64,000 bases of DNA from Streptomyces sp. NRRL S-646 (GTDB taxonomy: Bacteria; Actinomycetota; Actinomycetes; Streptomycetales; Streptomycetaceae): assembly GCF_000720765.1 (NCBI RefSeq), contig NZ_JODC01000025.1:1-64000 (forward strand), in the 5' to 3' direction. Below the pieces are notes generated by a model that was given only the letters and a program-made list of their open reading frames with translations, made no database searches and was not told the DNA's origin. The position numbers were made by a program, and so were the translations under genes. This document shows, one piece after another, positions 5,886 to 14,304 of this stretch. Numbering within the stretch: position 1 is the first letter of the stretch; each line of letters starts with the position of its first letter.

Positions 5886-8800
5886 CCCGCACTCCCCGGG
5901 CTCTGGTGCCACAACTTCCGTACCTGTGAGGGCTCTTGACCCGCCGGCCGCAGATCGGCCCACGGGTTCATCTCGTATCCGGTGGGCATGTGGATTCGCC
6001 TGCCGTGGGCCGAATCCCCGCCGCCCTCCGGCAGCGGCTGCGCCAGTCGTTTCGCCACCTCGTCGAGGCCGCCCTCGGCGCGCAGTTCGACCAGTTCGGC
6101 GAGGTTCCAGGCGGCGGCGCCCACCACGCTGAGGCTGCGCGGGCCGCGCCGCTGCACCACTCCGCGCACCAGCAGCAGCCAGGAGTGGAAGACCGTGTGG
6201 GCGCAGGCGTCGTGGGAGTCGTCGAAGAAGGCGAGGTCGACCAGGCCCGTGCCGTCGTCCAGGGTGGAGAAGATGACACGCTTGCCGGAGCGGATCGGCG
6301 GGGTCTGCGTCGCGGCCTTGGCGCCCGCCACGAGGACCGTCTCGCCGTGCCTCGTCTCGCGCAGCCGGCGCGCTGAGACCACGCCCAACTCGTCGAGGAA
6401 GGCCCGGTGATCGTCCATCAGGTTGCGTGAGGCATCCATGGACAGCACTCCCAGCTCGGCACTGAGTTTCTCCGCCTCCGACAGGTCCGGCAGCCCGGCC
6501 GGTGCCGTCTTCCGCCCGCCTGCCAGGGGGAGTTGGCCGCCGCCCGCACCCCGGGCACCCCGCTGCAGCTCGGTCAAGTGCAGTTGCAGATCACGGCGGT
6601 TGGCGCCGAAGGAGTCCAACGCGCCGACCTGGGCCAGCCTTTGAGCCAGCGGCCTGCTCGGCCGCGCCCGCTCCCAGAAGTCCAGCAGCGAGGCGTACGG
6701 CTGCCCCTCCGCGATCCGCGCCGCCTCGGCCTCGCTGATGCCGTACACATCGGAGAGGGCAAGCCGCAGCCCCCAGACGCCCTTGGGCCCCTTGAATTCA
6801 GACACCAGTTCGATACGGTGTGCGACCGCCGACTTGTTCACATCCAACGGCAGCACCGGCACCCCGCGTCGCCGCGCGTCCGCCAGCAGCAGCCGCTTCG
6901 GATACATCCCGGGGTCGTGCGTGAGCAGCCCGGCATAGAAGGCGGCCGGATGATGTGCCTTCAGCCACGCCGACTGGTACGTCGGCACGGCGAAGGCGAC
7001 CGCGTGCGCCTTGCAGAAGCCGTACGACCCGAAGGCCTCGATGATCTCCCAGGTCTGCCGAATCGTTTCCGCGTCGTATCCGTTGACGGCCGCGTGCTGT
7101 GCGAACCACACCTTGATCCGCCCCTGCGACTCCGGGTCCGACAGCCCGCGCCGCACCCGGTCCGCCTCGCCGCGCCCGCAGCCGGTCATGATGGCCACGA
7201 TGTCGATGATCTGCTCGTGGAAGACGACGACCCCGTACGTCCCCTTCAGCGGCTCCTCCAGGTCCGGGTGCGGATAGCGGACCGGCGCCCGCCCGTGCCG
7301 CGCCTCGATGAACGGCCGCACCATGTCGGCGGCGACCGGGCCGGGACGGAAGAGGGAGATGTCGACGACGAGGTCGTCGAAGGTGGCCGGCTGCAGACGC
7401 CCCACCAGGTCCCGCTGGCCCGGCGACTCGATCTGGAAGCAGCCCAGGGTCTCGGTGGAACGGATGAGTTGATACGTCGCCGGATCGCCGCCCTCGAGCG
7501 TGTCCAGGTCGATCCGCTCCCCCGTGGCCCGCTCCACCTCGGCGACCGCGTGGGCCATCGCCGACTGCATCCGCACCCCGAGCACGTCGAGTTTGAGCAG
7601 TCCGAGGTCCTCGACGTCGTCCTTGTCGAACTGCGACATGGGGAAGCCCTCCCCGCTGGTCGGCATGACCGGTGTACGACTCAACAGGGAGGCGTCGGAG
7701 AGCAGGACCCCGCAGGGGTGCATGGCGACTCCGCGCGGGAGGGCGTCGAGGGCCTCGACCAGCTCCCAGAGCCGTCCGTACCGCTCCTTCTCCCCTGCCA
7801 GTGCGCGCAGTTCGGGCAGCTCCTCCAGTGCCGCACGGGCGTCGCGGGCCCGGATGTGCGGGAAGGACTTGGCGATGCGGTCGATGTCGGCCGGATCCAT
7901 GGACAGGGCCGCGCCGACGTCACGGATCGCGTGGCGGACGCGGTACGTCTCCGGCATCGCAACCGTGGCGACCCGCTCCTCGCCGAACCGGGCGATGATC
8001 GCGCGGTAGACCTCAAGGCGGCGTGCGGACTCCACGTCGATGTCGATGTCGGGCAGCACGACCCGCTCCTTGGACAGGAAGCGCTCCATCAGCAGTCCGT
8101 GCTCGACCGGGTCGGCGTTCGCGATGCCGAGGAGGTGGTTGACCAGGGAGCCCGCTCCGGAGCCGCGGGCGGCGACCCGGACACCCATGTCCCTTACGTC
8201 GTCCACCACTTGAGCAACCGTCAGGAAGTAGGAGGCAAAGCCGTGGTGGGCGATGATGTCCAGCTCCCGGTGCATCCGCTCCCAGTAGGCGCGCCTGCCG
8301 GAGTAGCCGTTCAGCACCATCCCGGCCGCCGCCCGCGAGGCCAGTGCCCGCTGCGCGGTGCGGCGGCCGGCGCCGACGAGGTGCGGTTCGGGGAAGTGGA
8401 CGGCGCCCATGCCGAGGTCGTCCTCGGGGTCGACCAGGCACTCGGCGGCCGTTGCCTGCGTCTGCTCCAGCAGACGGTGGGCGGTGTCGCGCCGGTAGCC
8501 CGCGGCCTCGACGATCCGCTCGGCGGCGTGCAGCATGGCGCCCGCGTCCTTGAGCCAGGCCTCGCCCGAGTCCAGTTCCTTCGTCGGGTCGACGGGGACC
8601 AGGCGGCGGGCCGCGTCCAGGACGTCGGCGACCGGGCCGAGGCCGGGGTCGGCGTAGCGCACGGCGTTGCTGAGCACCGGGCGGATGCGCTGTTCGGCGG
8701 CGAAGCCGACGGTGCGGGCGGCCAGGCGCAGGGAGCCGGGGCCGGTGCCCTTGCGGCCGTGCCAGACCGTCTCCAGGCGCAGGGCGTCGCCGTAGATCTC

Positions 8801-9322
8801 ACGCCAGGGGGCGAGCAGCCTGGCCGCGCGGTCGGGGCGGCCCGCAGCGAGGGCGCGGCCGACGTCGGAGGCGGGGCCGAGCAGGACGGTCAGGCCGTCG
8901 GCCCGGTTGTGGGTCCAGGGCAGCAGGGGCGGGCCGTCGGCGGAGTGCGCCGCGGTGACCAGGCGGCACAGGTCGGCCCAGCCGCGGGCGCCGTCCCGGG
9001 CGAGGAAGGTGACGCGGGGTGTCGACTCGTCGATGAAGGCACCGCCGCGTACGGGGGTACGGCGCCTTTCCCGTCGTACGGGATCGTCCTCCCGCAGCCG
9101 GGCGGGCTGCTCCACCGTCAGTTCCGCGCCGAACAGCGGGCGCACACCCGCCTTGGCGCAGGCCTTGGCGAAGCGGACCGTGCCGGCGAGGGTGTCGCGG
9201 TCGGTGAGGGCGAGGGCGTCCATGCCCCGCTCCGAGGCGCGCTCCGCCAGCCGCTCCGGATGCGAGGCGCCGTAGCGCAGGGAGAATCCGGAGACGGTGT
9301 GCAGATGTGTGAAGCCAGGCAT
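5882..9322 (-). CDS. dnaE2: error-prone DNA polymerase III alpha subunit DnaE2
   Basis: About 1146 residues. Order: N-terminal PHP domain (FTHLHTVSGFSLRYGA, with ALTDRDTLAG), polymerase palm with the metal-binding PDIDIDV near residue 425, thumb/fingers with SYGFCKAHAVAFA, C-terminal HhH and OB-fold segments. DnaE2 carries out damage-induced mutagenic translesion synthesis. I chose the ATG at 9322 because GGGAGG lies five bases before it; a GTG two codons earlier is the alternative. The gene overlaps the ImuB-like gene by four bases, forming a two-gene mutasome operon. No imuA/recA-like third gene is adjacent. A perfect LexA box lies 36 bases upstream. Confidence 0.96.
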   Translation of the reverse strand: MPGFTHLHTVSGFSLRYGASHPERLAERASERGMDALALTDRDTLAGTVRFAKACAKAGVRPLFGAELTVEQPARLREDDPVRRERRRTPVRGGAFIDESTPRVTFLARDGARGWADLCRLVTAAHSADGPPLLPWTHNRADGLTVLLGPASDVGRALAAGRPDRAARLLAPWREIYGDALRLETVWHGRKGTGPGSLRLAARTVGFAAEQRIRPVLSNAVRYADPGLGPVADVLDAARRLVPVDPTKELDSGEAWLKDAGAMLHAAERIVEAAGYRRDTAHRLLEQTQATAAECLVDPEDDLGMGAVHFPEPHLVGAGRRTAQRALASRAAAGMVLNGYSGRRAYWERMHRELDIIAHHGFASYFLTVAQVVDDVRDMGVRVAARGSGAGSLVNHLLGIANADPVEHGLLMERFLSKERVVLPDIDIDVESARRLEVYRAIIARFGEERVATVAMPETYRVRHAIRDVGAALSMDPADIDRIAKSFPHIRARDARAALEELPELRALAGEKERYGRLWELVEALDALPRGVAMHPCGVLLSDASLLSRTPVMPTSGEGFPMSQFDKDDVEDLGLLKLDVLGVRMQSAMAHAVAEVERATGERIDLDTLEGGDPATYQLIRSTETLGCFQIESPGQRDLVGRLQPATFDDLVVDISLFRPGPVAADMVRPFIEARHGRAPVRYPHPDLEEPLKGTYGVVVFHEQIIDIVAIMTGCGRGEADRVRRGLSDPESQGRIKVWFAQHAAVNGYDAETIRQTWEIIEAFGSYGFCKAHAVAFAVPTYQSAWLKAHHPAAFYAGLLTHDPGMYPKRLLLADARRRGVPVLPLDVNKSAVAHRIELVSEFKGPKGVWGLRLALSDVYGISEAEAARIAEGQPYASLLDFWERARPSRPLAQRLAQVGALDSFGANRRDLQLHLTELQRGARGAGGGQLPLAGGRKTAPAGLPDLSEAEKLSAELGVLSMDASRNLMDDHRAFLDELGVVSARRLRETRHGETVLVAGAKAATQTPPIRSGKRVIFSTLDDGTGLVDLAFFDDSHDACAHTVFHSWLLLVRGVVQRRGPRSLSVVGAAAWNLAELVELRAEGGLDEVAKRLAQPLPEGGGDSAHGRRIHMPTGYEMNPWADLRPAGQEPSQVRKLWHQSPGSAG

Positions 9323-9357
9323 CCGCACCTCCCGCTGTCTGAGCCGTCTCCGTTATC

Positions 9358-9369
9358 GAACATCAGTTC
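9358..9369. promoter_or_regulatory. LexA SOS box of dnaE2
   Basis: GAACATCAGTTC matches the actinobacterial SOS consensus GAAC-N4-GTTC exactly and lies just upstream of dnaE2, consistent with LexA repression of the dnaE2/imuB-like operon. Confidence 0.88.
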
Positions 9370-9401
9370 CCGACTGCCTCACCCCCACCATAGACCAAAA
9401 A

Positions 9402-9428
9402 CCGAACGAGTGTGCGACAACCGTTCGG
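9402..9428. promoter_or_regulatory. inverted repeat upstream of the ABC-2-like membrane protein gene
   Basis: CCGAACG (9402-9408) and CGTTCGG (9422-9428) are perfect complements separated by 13 bases, about 47 bp before the chosen start codon. It may be an operator of an unlinked regulator; no consensus is recognised. Confidence 0.4.
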
Positions 9429-9474
9429 CCCTCCCCCACCTGCGGAAACGCCCGCAGCCCCGGACCGTGAGGAC

Positions 9475-10497
9475 ATGGCACAGAGGAGCTTTCTCACCGA
9501 GGTGAAGGACGCGGTCACCCCGCGCGCCACGCTGCTGGTCGTCGGTGTGATCGCCCTCCAGCTGCTGTTCATCGCCTCCTATGTGGGCGCGCTGCACGAT
9601 CCCCGGCCCAAGGACGTGCCCTTCGGAGTCGTCGCGCCCAAGGCCGCGGCCGAGCAGGCGGTGGCCCGGCTGGACAAGCTGCACGGCTCACCCTTCGACC
9701 CGCGTGTGGTGGCGGACGAGGCGACGGCGCGCGCGCAGATCCTGAACCGCGACATCGACGGCGCGCTGATCATCGACCCGGCCCGGACCGCCGACACGCT
9801 CCTGGTCGCCAGCGGCGGCGGCACGGTTCTCGCGAACACCCTCCAGCAGTACCTCGCCCTCCTGGAGGCCTCTCAGCAGCGGACCCTCCGGACGGTGGAC
9901 GTGGCCCCGGCCTCGTCCCAGGACTTCGACGGGCTGTCCTCCTTCTATGTGGTCGTGGGCTGGTGCGTCGGCGGCTATCTGTGCGCCTCGATCCTGGCGA
10001 TCAGCACGGGCGCCCGGCCCGCCAACCTGCGCCGCGCGGTGATCCGGCTGGTCGTGATGGCGCTGGTCTCGATCGTCGGCGGGCTCGGCGGGGCGGTGAT
10101 CGTGGGCCCGATCCTGGGGGCCCTGCCGGGGAGCGTGCCGGCCCTGTGGGGGCTGGGTGCGCTGATCACCTTCGCGGTCGGGGCGGCGACGCTCGCGCTC
10201 CAGGGGGTCTTCGGGATCGTCGGCATCGGCCTGGCGATCCTGCTCGTGGTGATCGCGGGCAATCCGAGTGCGGGCGGTGCCTTCCCGCTGCCGATGCTGC
10301 CGCCGTTCTGGAAGGCGATCGGGCCGGCGCTGCCGCCGGGCGCCGGGACCTGGGCGGCGCGGTCGATCGCGTACTTCGACGGCAACGACACGACCGACGC
10401 CCTGCTGGTGCTGTCGGCCTGGGCGGCGGCCGGGATCGCGATCACGCTGGCGGCGGCGGTACTGCGCGAGAAGCGCGCGGGTCCGGCCGCGCCCTGA
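9475..10497 (+). CDS. multi-pass membrane protein, YhgE/ABC-2-like architecture
   Basis: 340 residues. Topology: a short cytoplasmic N-terminus (AQRSFLTEVKDAVTPR), helix 1 near residues 22-40, an extracytoplasmic domain of about 125 residues containing PFGVVAPKAAAEQAV and DGALIIDPA, then five hydrophobic segments from about residue 160 to the end. This layout resembles YhgE/Pip and ABC-2 permease-type proteins that lack an adjacent ATPase. The ATG at 9475 has GAGG only two bases before it; a GTG at 9412 in the same frame is an alternative. The final codons are part of a 53-bp tandem duplication. Function unknown, possibly export-related. Confidence 0.75.
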   Translation: MAQRSFLTEVKDAVTPRATLLVVGVIALQLLFIASYVGALHDPRPKDVPFGVVAPKAAAEQAVARLDKLHGSPFDPRVVADEATARAQILNRDIDGALIIDPARTADTLLVASGGGTVLANTLQQYLALLEASQQRTLRTVDVAPASSQDFDGLSSFYVVVGWCVGGYLCASILAISTGARPANLRRAVIRLVVMALVSIVGGLGGAVIVGPILGALPGSVPALWGLGALITFAVGAATLALQGVFGIVGIGLAILLVVIAGNPSAGGAFPLPMLPPFWKAIGPALPPGAGTWAARSIAYFDGNDTTDALLVLSAWAAAGIAITLAAAVLREKRAGPAAP

Positions 10498-10552
10498 ACC
10501 TGGCGGCGGCGGTACTGCGCGAGAGACGCGCGGGTCCGGCCGCGTCCCAAAG
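10447..10552 (+). repeat. 53-bp tandem duplication of a gene 3' end
   Basis: The segment starting CTGGCGGCGGCGGTACTGCG at 10447 is repeated at 10500 with only a few changes (AGAAGC versus AGAGAC, and the ends). The first copy encodes the last residues and the stop of the membrane protein; the second lies just after it. The 53-bp unit is not a multiple of three. The second copy runs straight into a dispersed intergenic repeat. Confidence 0.8.
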
Positions 10553-10592
10553 GGCGCGGGGTACTGCGCGACCAGCCACGACGCACCCGCAG
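10549..10592. repeat. dispersed REP-like element, copy 1
   Basis: Contains AAAGGGCGCGGGG followed by GCGCGACCAGCCACGACG and CCGCAG. The same block order recurs at 21513-21596 and 28751-28819. This copy is short, lacking the central segment. It is non-coding and lies after a gene end. Confidence 0.7.
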
Positions 10593-10631
10593 ACAAATCC
10601 ACCGCACATCCGCGGAGCGCTTCGCATGCGA

Positions 10632-10663
10632 AAGTCCCGCCCCTCGCGCGCGGGGCGGGACTT
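10632..10663. terminator. bidirectional terminator
   Basis: AAGTCCCGCCCC and GGGGCGGGACTT form a perfect 12-bp stem with an eight-base loop, between the convergent membrane protein and protease genes. Confidence 0.8.
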
Positions 10664-10696
10664 CACACAACTTCGCGCAACCGGCGGAGCCGACGA

Positions 10697-11776
10697 TCAG
10701 CCGATCGAGGCGCCCTCGGCCGACAGCGCCTCGGTGACCGGCTGGAAGAAGGTCTCGCCGCCGGCGCTGCAGTCGCCGCTGCCGCCGGAGGTGAGGCCGA
10801 TCGCCGACTCGCCGTCGAAGAGCGAGCCGCCGCTGTCGCCGGGCTCGGCGCAGACGTCGGTCTGGATGAGACCGCTGACCGAGCCCTCGGAGTAGTTCAC
10901 GGTGGCGTTCAGGCCGGTGACCGTGCCGGTGTGCACCTGAGTGGTGGAGCCGCTGCGGGTCACCTTCTCGCCGACCGTCGCCTCGGCGGCCTTGGTGATC
11001 TTCTGGGTCGAGCCGTTGTAGAGGTCGACCTCGCTCGGGTGGTCCACGTCGGCGGTGTACTTGACGAGGCCGAAGTCGTTGCCCGGGAACTGGGAGTCGG
11101 CGTTCTCGCCGATCTGGTTGCCGCTGGAGTCCGACCAGGTCTTGATGGCGTCGGTGCAGTGCCCTGCGGTGAGGAAGTACGCCTCGCCGCCCTTGGTCAC
11201 ATTGAAGCCGAGCGAGCAGCGCCCGCCCGAGCCGGAGATGGCGTCGCCGCCCGCGATGAAGGGCTTGAACTCCCCCTTCGAGCGCTTGAGTTCGGCCTTG
11301 GCGCCGAGCCCGTCGACGACCTTGGAGAGCTTTGCCCACTCGGCCTTGGAGACGGTCTTGTCGGCGGTGACGACGACCTTGTTGCTCACCGGGTCCGTCG
11401 ACCACGAGGTGCCGGGGATGGTGGCGTCCTTGGTCAGCGTCGTACGGGCGGCGTCGAGTTCGGCGAGGGAGTTCTCGACGACTCTGGCCTTGGCGCCGGC
11501 CGCCTCGACGGTCTTGGCGGCGGCCTGGTCGAGGACGTTCACGACGAGGCTCTTGGCCTTCGCGTCGTAATACGTTCCCGCCGCGTCGGCGCCGAGGTTC
11601 TTGCCGAGGGTCGAGGCGAGCTTTCCGGCCGCCACGGCCGACAGGGTCTCGGGCGCGGAGGTCTTCGAGGGCTCGCTGGCGTTCGCAGTCTGGAAGGTGA
11701 CTCCCGCGGCTACCAGTGCGGCTATGCCCGCACCTACCACGGCTGCACGCCGCTTGGGTATGCGTCGGTGCTTCAA
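10697..11776 (-). CDS. secreted streptogrisin-like serine protease (S1, alpha-lytic type)
   Basis: 359 residues: signal peptide (to about residue 33, ending NAS), a long pro-domain of about 160 residues of the alpha-lytic pro-region type, then the mature protease starting near IAGGDAISG. The catalytic triad is visible: His in TAGHC, Asp in GNDFGLV, Ser in GDSGGSL. Cys pairs (CSLG/GHC and VCAE/GDCS) match the family. The pro-domain acts as a folding chaperone and inhibitor and is cleaved at maturation. The larger pro-region separates it from the SGPB-like paralog 1.2 kb away. The start ATG is preceded by GGAGGA. It converges on the membrane protein gene. Confidence 0.93.
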   Translation of the reverse strand: MKHRRIPKRRAAVVGAGIAALVAAGVTFQTANASEPSKTSAPETLSAVAAGKLASTLGKNLGADAAGTYYDAKAKSLVVNVLDQAAAKTVEAAGAKARVVENSLAELDAARTTLTKDATIPGTSWSTDPVSNKVVVTADKTVSKAEWAKLSKVVDGLGAKAELKRSKGEFKPFIAGGDAISGSGGRCSLGFNVTKGGEAYFLTAGHCTDAIKTWSDSSGNQIGENADSQFPGNDFGLVKYTADVDHPSEVDLYNGSTQKITKAAEATVGEKVTRSGSTTQVHTGTVTGLNATVNYSEGSVSGLIQTDVCAEPGDSGGSLFDGESAIGLTSGGSGDCSAGGETFFQPVTEALSAEGASIG

Positions 11777-12006
11777 CTCACGTCCTCCTGTGGGGGGTCG
11801 GTCCGGGAGGTTGTGGGGACCTCACGAACCGGAAGGCGTTGAACAGCGCCTACTATCCCGAGGTCAACAGGGAGCACACAAGGGCGTCTTCAGGACGCGC
11901 GTAGAACGGGGTTTGCGCGCCCCCGTATTTTTGACAGACCACGGTCACCCCACGTCTTCGCTCTGCAAACACTACGAGCGAGTAGCCTGTGTGCGGTGCG
12001 TGAGGT

Positions 12007-12897
12007 CTAGTCCTGTCCGGAATTCGACCCCTCGGAGCCGGGCTCCAAGCGCGGCACGGGAGGCGGCAGTTGCTCCTGCACCGGTTGCTGCTGTGCCGGC
12101 ACCGGCTGCTGCGGGACCTGCTGAGGCACCCCGGTCGGCTGCTGCGCCCTCTCCAGGAACCGCAGCAACTCCACCGGGAACGGCAGAACGAGCGTGGAGT
12201 TCTTCTCGGCGGCGACGGCCGTCACCGTCTGCAGCAGCCGCAGTTGCAGCGCGGCCGGAGTGTCCGCCATCTGCTGCGCGGCCTCGGCGAGCTTCTTCGA
12301 CGCCTGGAGTTCGGCGTCGGCGTTGATGACCCGGGCCCGGCGCTCCCGGTCGGCCTCGGCCTGCCGGGCCATCGAACGCTTCATGGTCTCGGGCAGGGAC
12401 ACGTCCTTGATCTCGACGCGGTCGATGGTGACGCCCCACTCCACGGCAGGGCTGTCGATCATCAACTCCAGTCCCTGGTTGAGTTTTTCCCGATTGGACA
12501 GCAAATCGTCCAGTTCGCTCTTGCCGATGATGGACCTGAGCGAGGTCTGCGCCATCTGCGCGACCGCGAACCGGTAGTCCTCGACCCGGACGATCGCCTC
12601 GGACGGCCCGGTCACCTTGAAGTAGACGACGGCGTCCACCCGCACCGTGACGTTGTCCCGCGTGATGCCCTCCTGCGCGGGCACGGGCATCGTCACGACC
12701 TGCATGTTGACCTTCTGGAGCCGGTCCACGAACGGCACGATCATCGTGAACCCCGGCCCGCGCACCTCGTCGCGGAGCCTGCCGAGCCGGAACACCACAC
12801 CGCGTTCGTACTGCTTGACGACCCGCGCGGCCGCCATCACGTACACCACACCGGCGGACGCGAGGGTCGCTCCCGCCGCCACCAGCTCCTCGACCAT
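12007..12897 (-). CDS. SPFH/Band 7 (stomatin-like, slipin-type) membrane protein
   Basis: 296 residues: one N-terminal hydrophobic anchor (about residues 6-26), then the SPFH domain with YERGVVFRLGR, GPGFTMIVPFVDRL and ALDAVVYFKV-like strands, a coiled coil (MARQAEADRERRARVINADAELQASKKLAEAAQ), and a Gln/Pro-rich tail of about 50 residues containing QQPVPAQQQ repeats. Slipins scaffold membrane microdomains and often pair with an NfeD protein, which is absent here. The gene lies alone between two streptogrisin-like protease genes on the same strand. The SPFH and coiled-coil assignment is secure; the partner and role are unknown. Confidence 0.92.
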   Translation of the reverse strand: MVEELVAAGATLASAGVVYVMAAARVVKQYERGVVFRLGRLRDEVRGPGFTMIVPFVDRLQKVNMQVVTMPVPAQEGITRDNVTVRVDAVVYFKVTGPSEAIVRVEDYRFAVAQMAQTSLRSIIGKSELDDLLSNREKLNQGLELMIDSPAVEWGVTIDRVEIKDVSLPETMKRSMARQAEADRERRARVINADAELQASKKLAEAAQQMADTPAALQLRLLQTVTAVAAEKNSTLVLPFPVELLRFLERAQQPTGVPQQVPQQPVPAQQQPVQEQLPPPVPRLEPGSEGSNSGQD

Positions 12898-12964
12898 GCC
12901 GGCCCCCAGGGGACTGAGCCCTATGTGTACTTCGAAGGTAACTCCGTCACCCGGACAAGAGGGA

Positions 12965-12993
12965 GCCCCCGCACGCCAGTTGCGTACGGGGGC
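12965..12993. terminator. terminator downstream of the SGPB-like gene
   Basis: GCCCCCGCACGC and GCGTACGGGGGC form a stem with one mismatch and a five-base loop immediately after the stop of the minus-strand protease gene. Confidence 0.7.
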
Positions 12994-13008
12994 CGCTCGC
13001 AGGAAATG

Positions 13009-13908
13009 TCAGCCGATGCTCACGCCGTAGTAGCTCAGCGCCTCGGTGACCGGCTGGAAGAAGGTCGTGCCGCCGGAGGTGCAGTCGCCGCTGCCGCCGG
13101 AGGTCAGACCGTACGCCACGGTGCCGCCGTACAGCGGGCCGCCGCTGTCGCCGCCCTCGGCGCAGACCGTGGTCTGGATCATGCCGTAGACGACGTCGCC
13201 GCTGCCGTAGTTGACGGTGGCGTTCAGGGCGGTGACCCGGCCGCTGTGCGTGCCGGTGGTGGAGCCGCGGCGGTAGACCGTGGTGCCGACGCTCGGGGTG
13301 GCCGCACTGGTGATGGTCTGGCTGCCGACCGTGCTCGGGTGCGAGATCGACGAGTTGGTGTAGCGCACCAGCGCGAAGTCGTTGGTCGGGAAGCTGTAGC
13401 CGACGTTGGTGCCCAGGGTCGTGGTGTGACCCGAGTTGGAGTACCAGGTGGAGGCGACCTCACCGCAGTGGCCCGCGGTCAGGAAGTAGTAGGTGCTCCC
13501 GCTGTGCACGTTGAAGCCGAGGGAGCAGCGGTACTGGCCGCCGTAGATGGCGTCGCCGCCGCTGATCAGCGGCTTGAACTTCCCGGAGGTGTGCTTGATG
13601 GTGAGGGCACCGGCGTTGCTGCCGGCCTGCCGCTTGATCTTGGCGATCTCGGCCTTGGAGACCGTGCTGTCGACGGTGACGACGACACGGTTGGTCTTGC
13701 TGTCGACGGCCCAGGCGGTGCCCGGGACGTCGGCCTTGAGCACCGAGGCGTCGGCGCTCTTCAGCTGGGCCGTGCTGAAGGGGGTGGCGGTGGACGCGTT
13801 CGCGCTGGGGACCGCGATCGCGGCGGCGGCCACGAGACCGGTGGTGACGGCGATCAGCCGGGTCCGTCTCGCAATACCGCTGCGGGGGATGGTGCGCTTG
13901 ATCCTCAC
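13009..13908 (-). CDS. sprB: streptogrisin B-like serine protease
   Basis: 299 residues from a GTG with GGGAGGAA five bases upstream; this is the length I recall for streptogrisin B precursors. A twin-Arg-containing signal (to about NAS, residue 38) and a short pro-domain of about 75 residues precede the mature enzyme at [10 protein letters not shown]. Triad: His in TAGHC, Asp in TNDFALV, Ser in GGDSGGPL. Disulfide cysteines are RCSLG/GHC and VCAEG/GDCT. The specificity-pocket segment GLTSGGSG is shared with the paralog at 10697. It has its own downstream hairpin. The 396-bp upstream gap (13909-14304) has no gene but contains several inverted repeats. Confidence 0.93.
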   Translation of the reverse strand: MRIKRTIPRSGIARRTRLIAVTTGLVAAAAIAVPSANASTATPFSTAQLKSADASVLKADVPGTAWAVDSKTNRVVVTVDSTVSKAEIAKIKRQAGSNAGALTIKHTSGKFKPLISGGDAIYGGQYRCSLGFNVHSGSTYYFLTAGHCGEVASTWYSNSGHTTTLGTNVGYSFPTNDFALVRYTNSSISHPSTVGSQTITSAATPSVGTTVYRRGSTTGTHSGRVTALNATVNYGSGDVVYGMIQTTVCAEGGDSGGPLYGGTVAYGLTSGGSGDCTSGGTTFFQPVTEALSYYGVSIG

Positions 13909-14112
13909 GTTCGTTCCTCCCAAGGGGAAGTCGGGGGCCCGCGTGGGGTCGGGGCCCGTGAGGCGCAGCCAGGACCGAGTTCGTCCGGATTCCGGACACG
14001 CCGTGCCCCTGACAAGCGCTTGCGGGGAGTATTCGGCCGAACGGCCGGTAGGCGCAAGGGCGCCTTTCGGCCGCCAAGCCCTCGACCAACCATGAGATTT
14101 GGCCATCTCTGC

Positions 14113-14128
14113 CCTGGTTCAGACCAGG
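14113..14128. promoter_or_regulatory. dre-like palindrome upstream of the SGPB-like gene
   Basis: CCTGGTTCAGACCAGG has the TGGT-N4-ACCA core of DasR sites (consensus ASTGGTCTAGACCAST) with perfect six-base arms. It is about 205 bp upstream of the protease start, inside the gene-free stretch 13909-14304, which also holds the hairpin GAGATTTGGCCATCTC. It is also downstream of the monooxygenase gene, so a terminator role is possible. Confidence 0.4.
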
Positions 14129-14304
14129 TTGCAGACTCCCGCCTCGACCGCGTGTTCCCTCGTCGCTGATCACACGAAGAAGCAGTCAGACCGTCCGCCT
14201 CGCAGGCTGCCGGCACCGCCGAGTCACCTTCGGCCGCCCAACTCCCGGGGATGTCCGGAAGTCGCCCGTCCGGATGGTCCTCGGCCCTGAGAGTTCCCCG
14301 GCCG

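Noticed and set aside
6533..9505. 990-codon plus-strand open frame opposite dnaE2
   Set aside because: It has no recognisable domain, the biased amino-acid makeup of a GC-rich shadow frame (runs of R, G, A, V, Q), and sits opposite a clear polymerase gene.
11777..12006. promoter-like TTGACA (11931) and possible small RNA on the plus strand
   Set aside because: No -10 element at correct spacing and no conserved structure.
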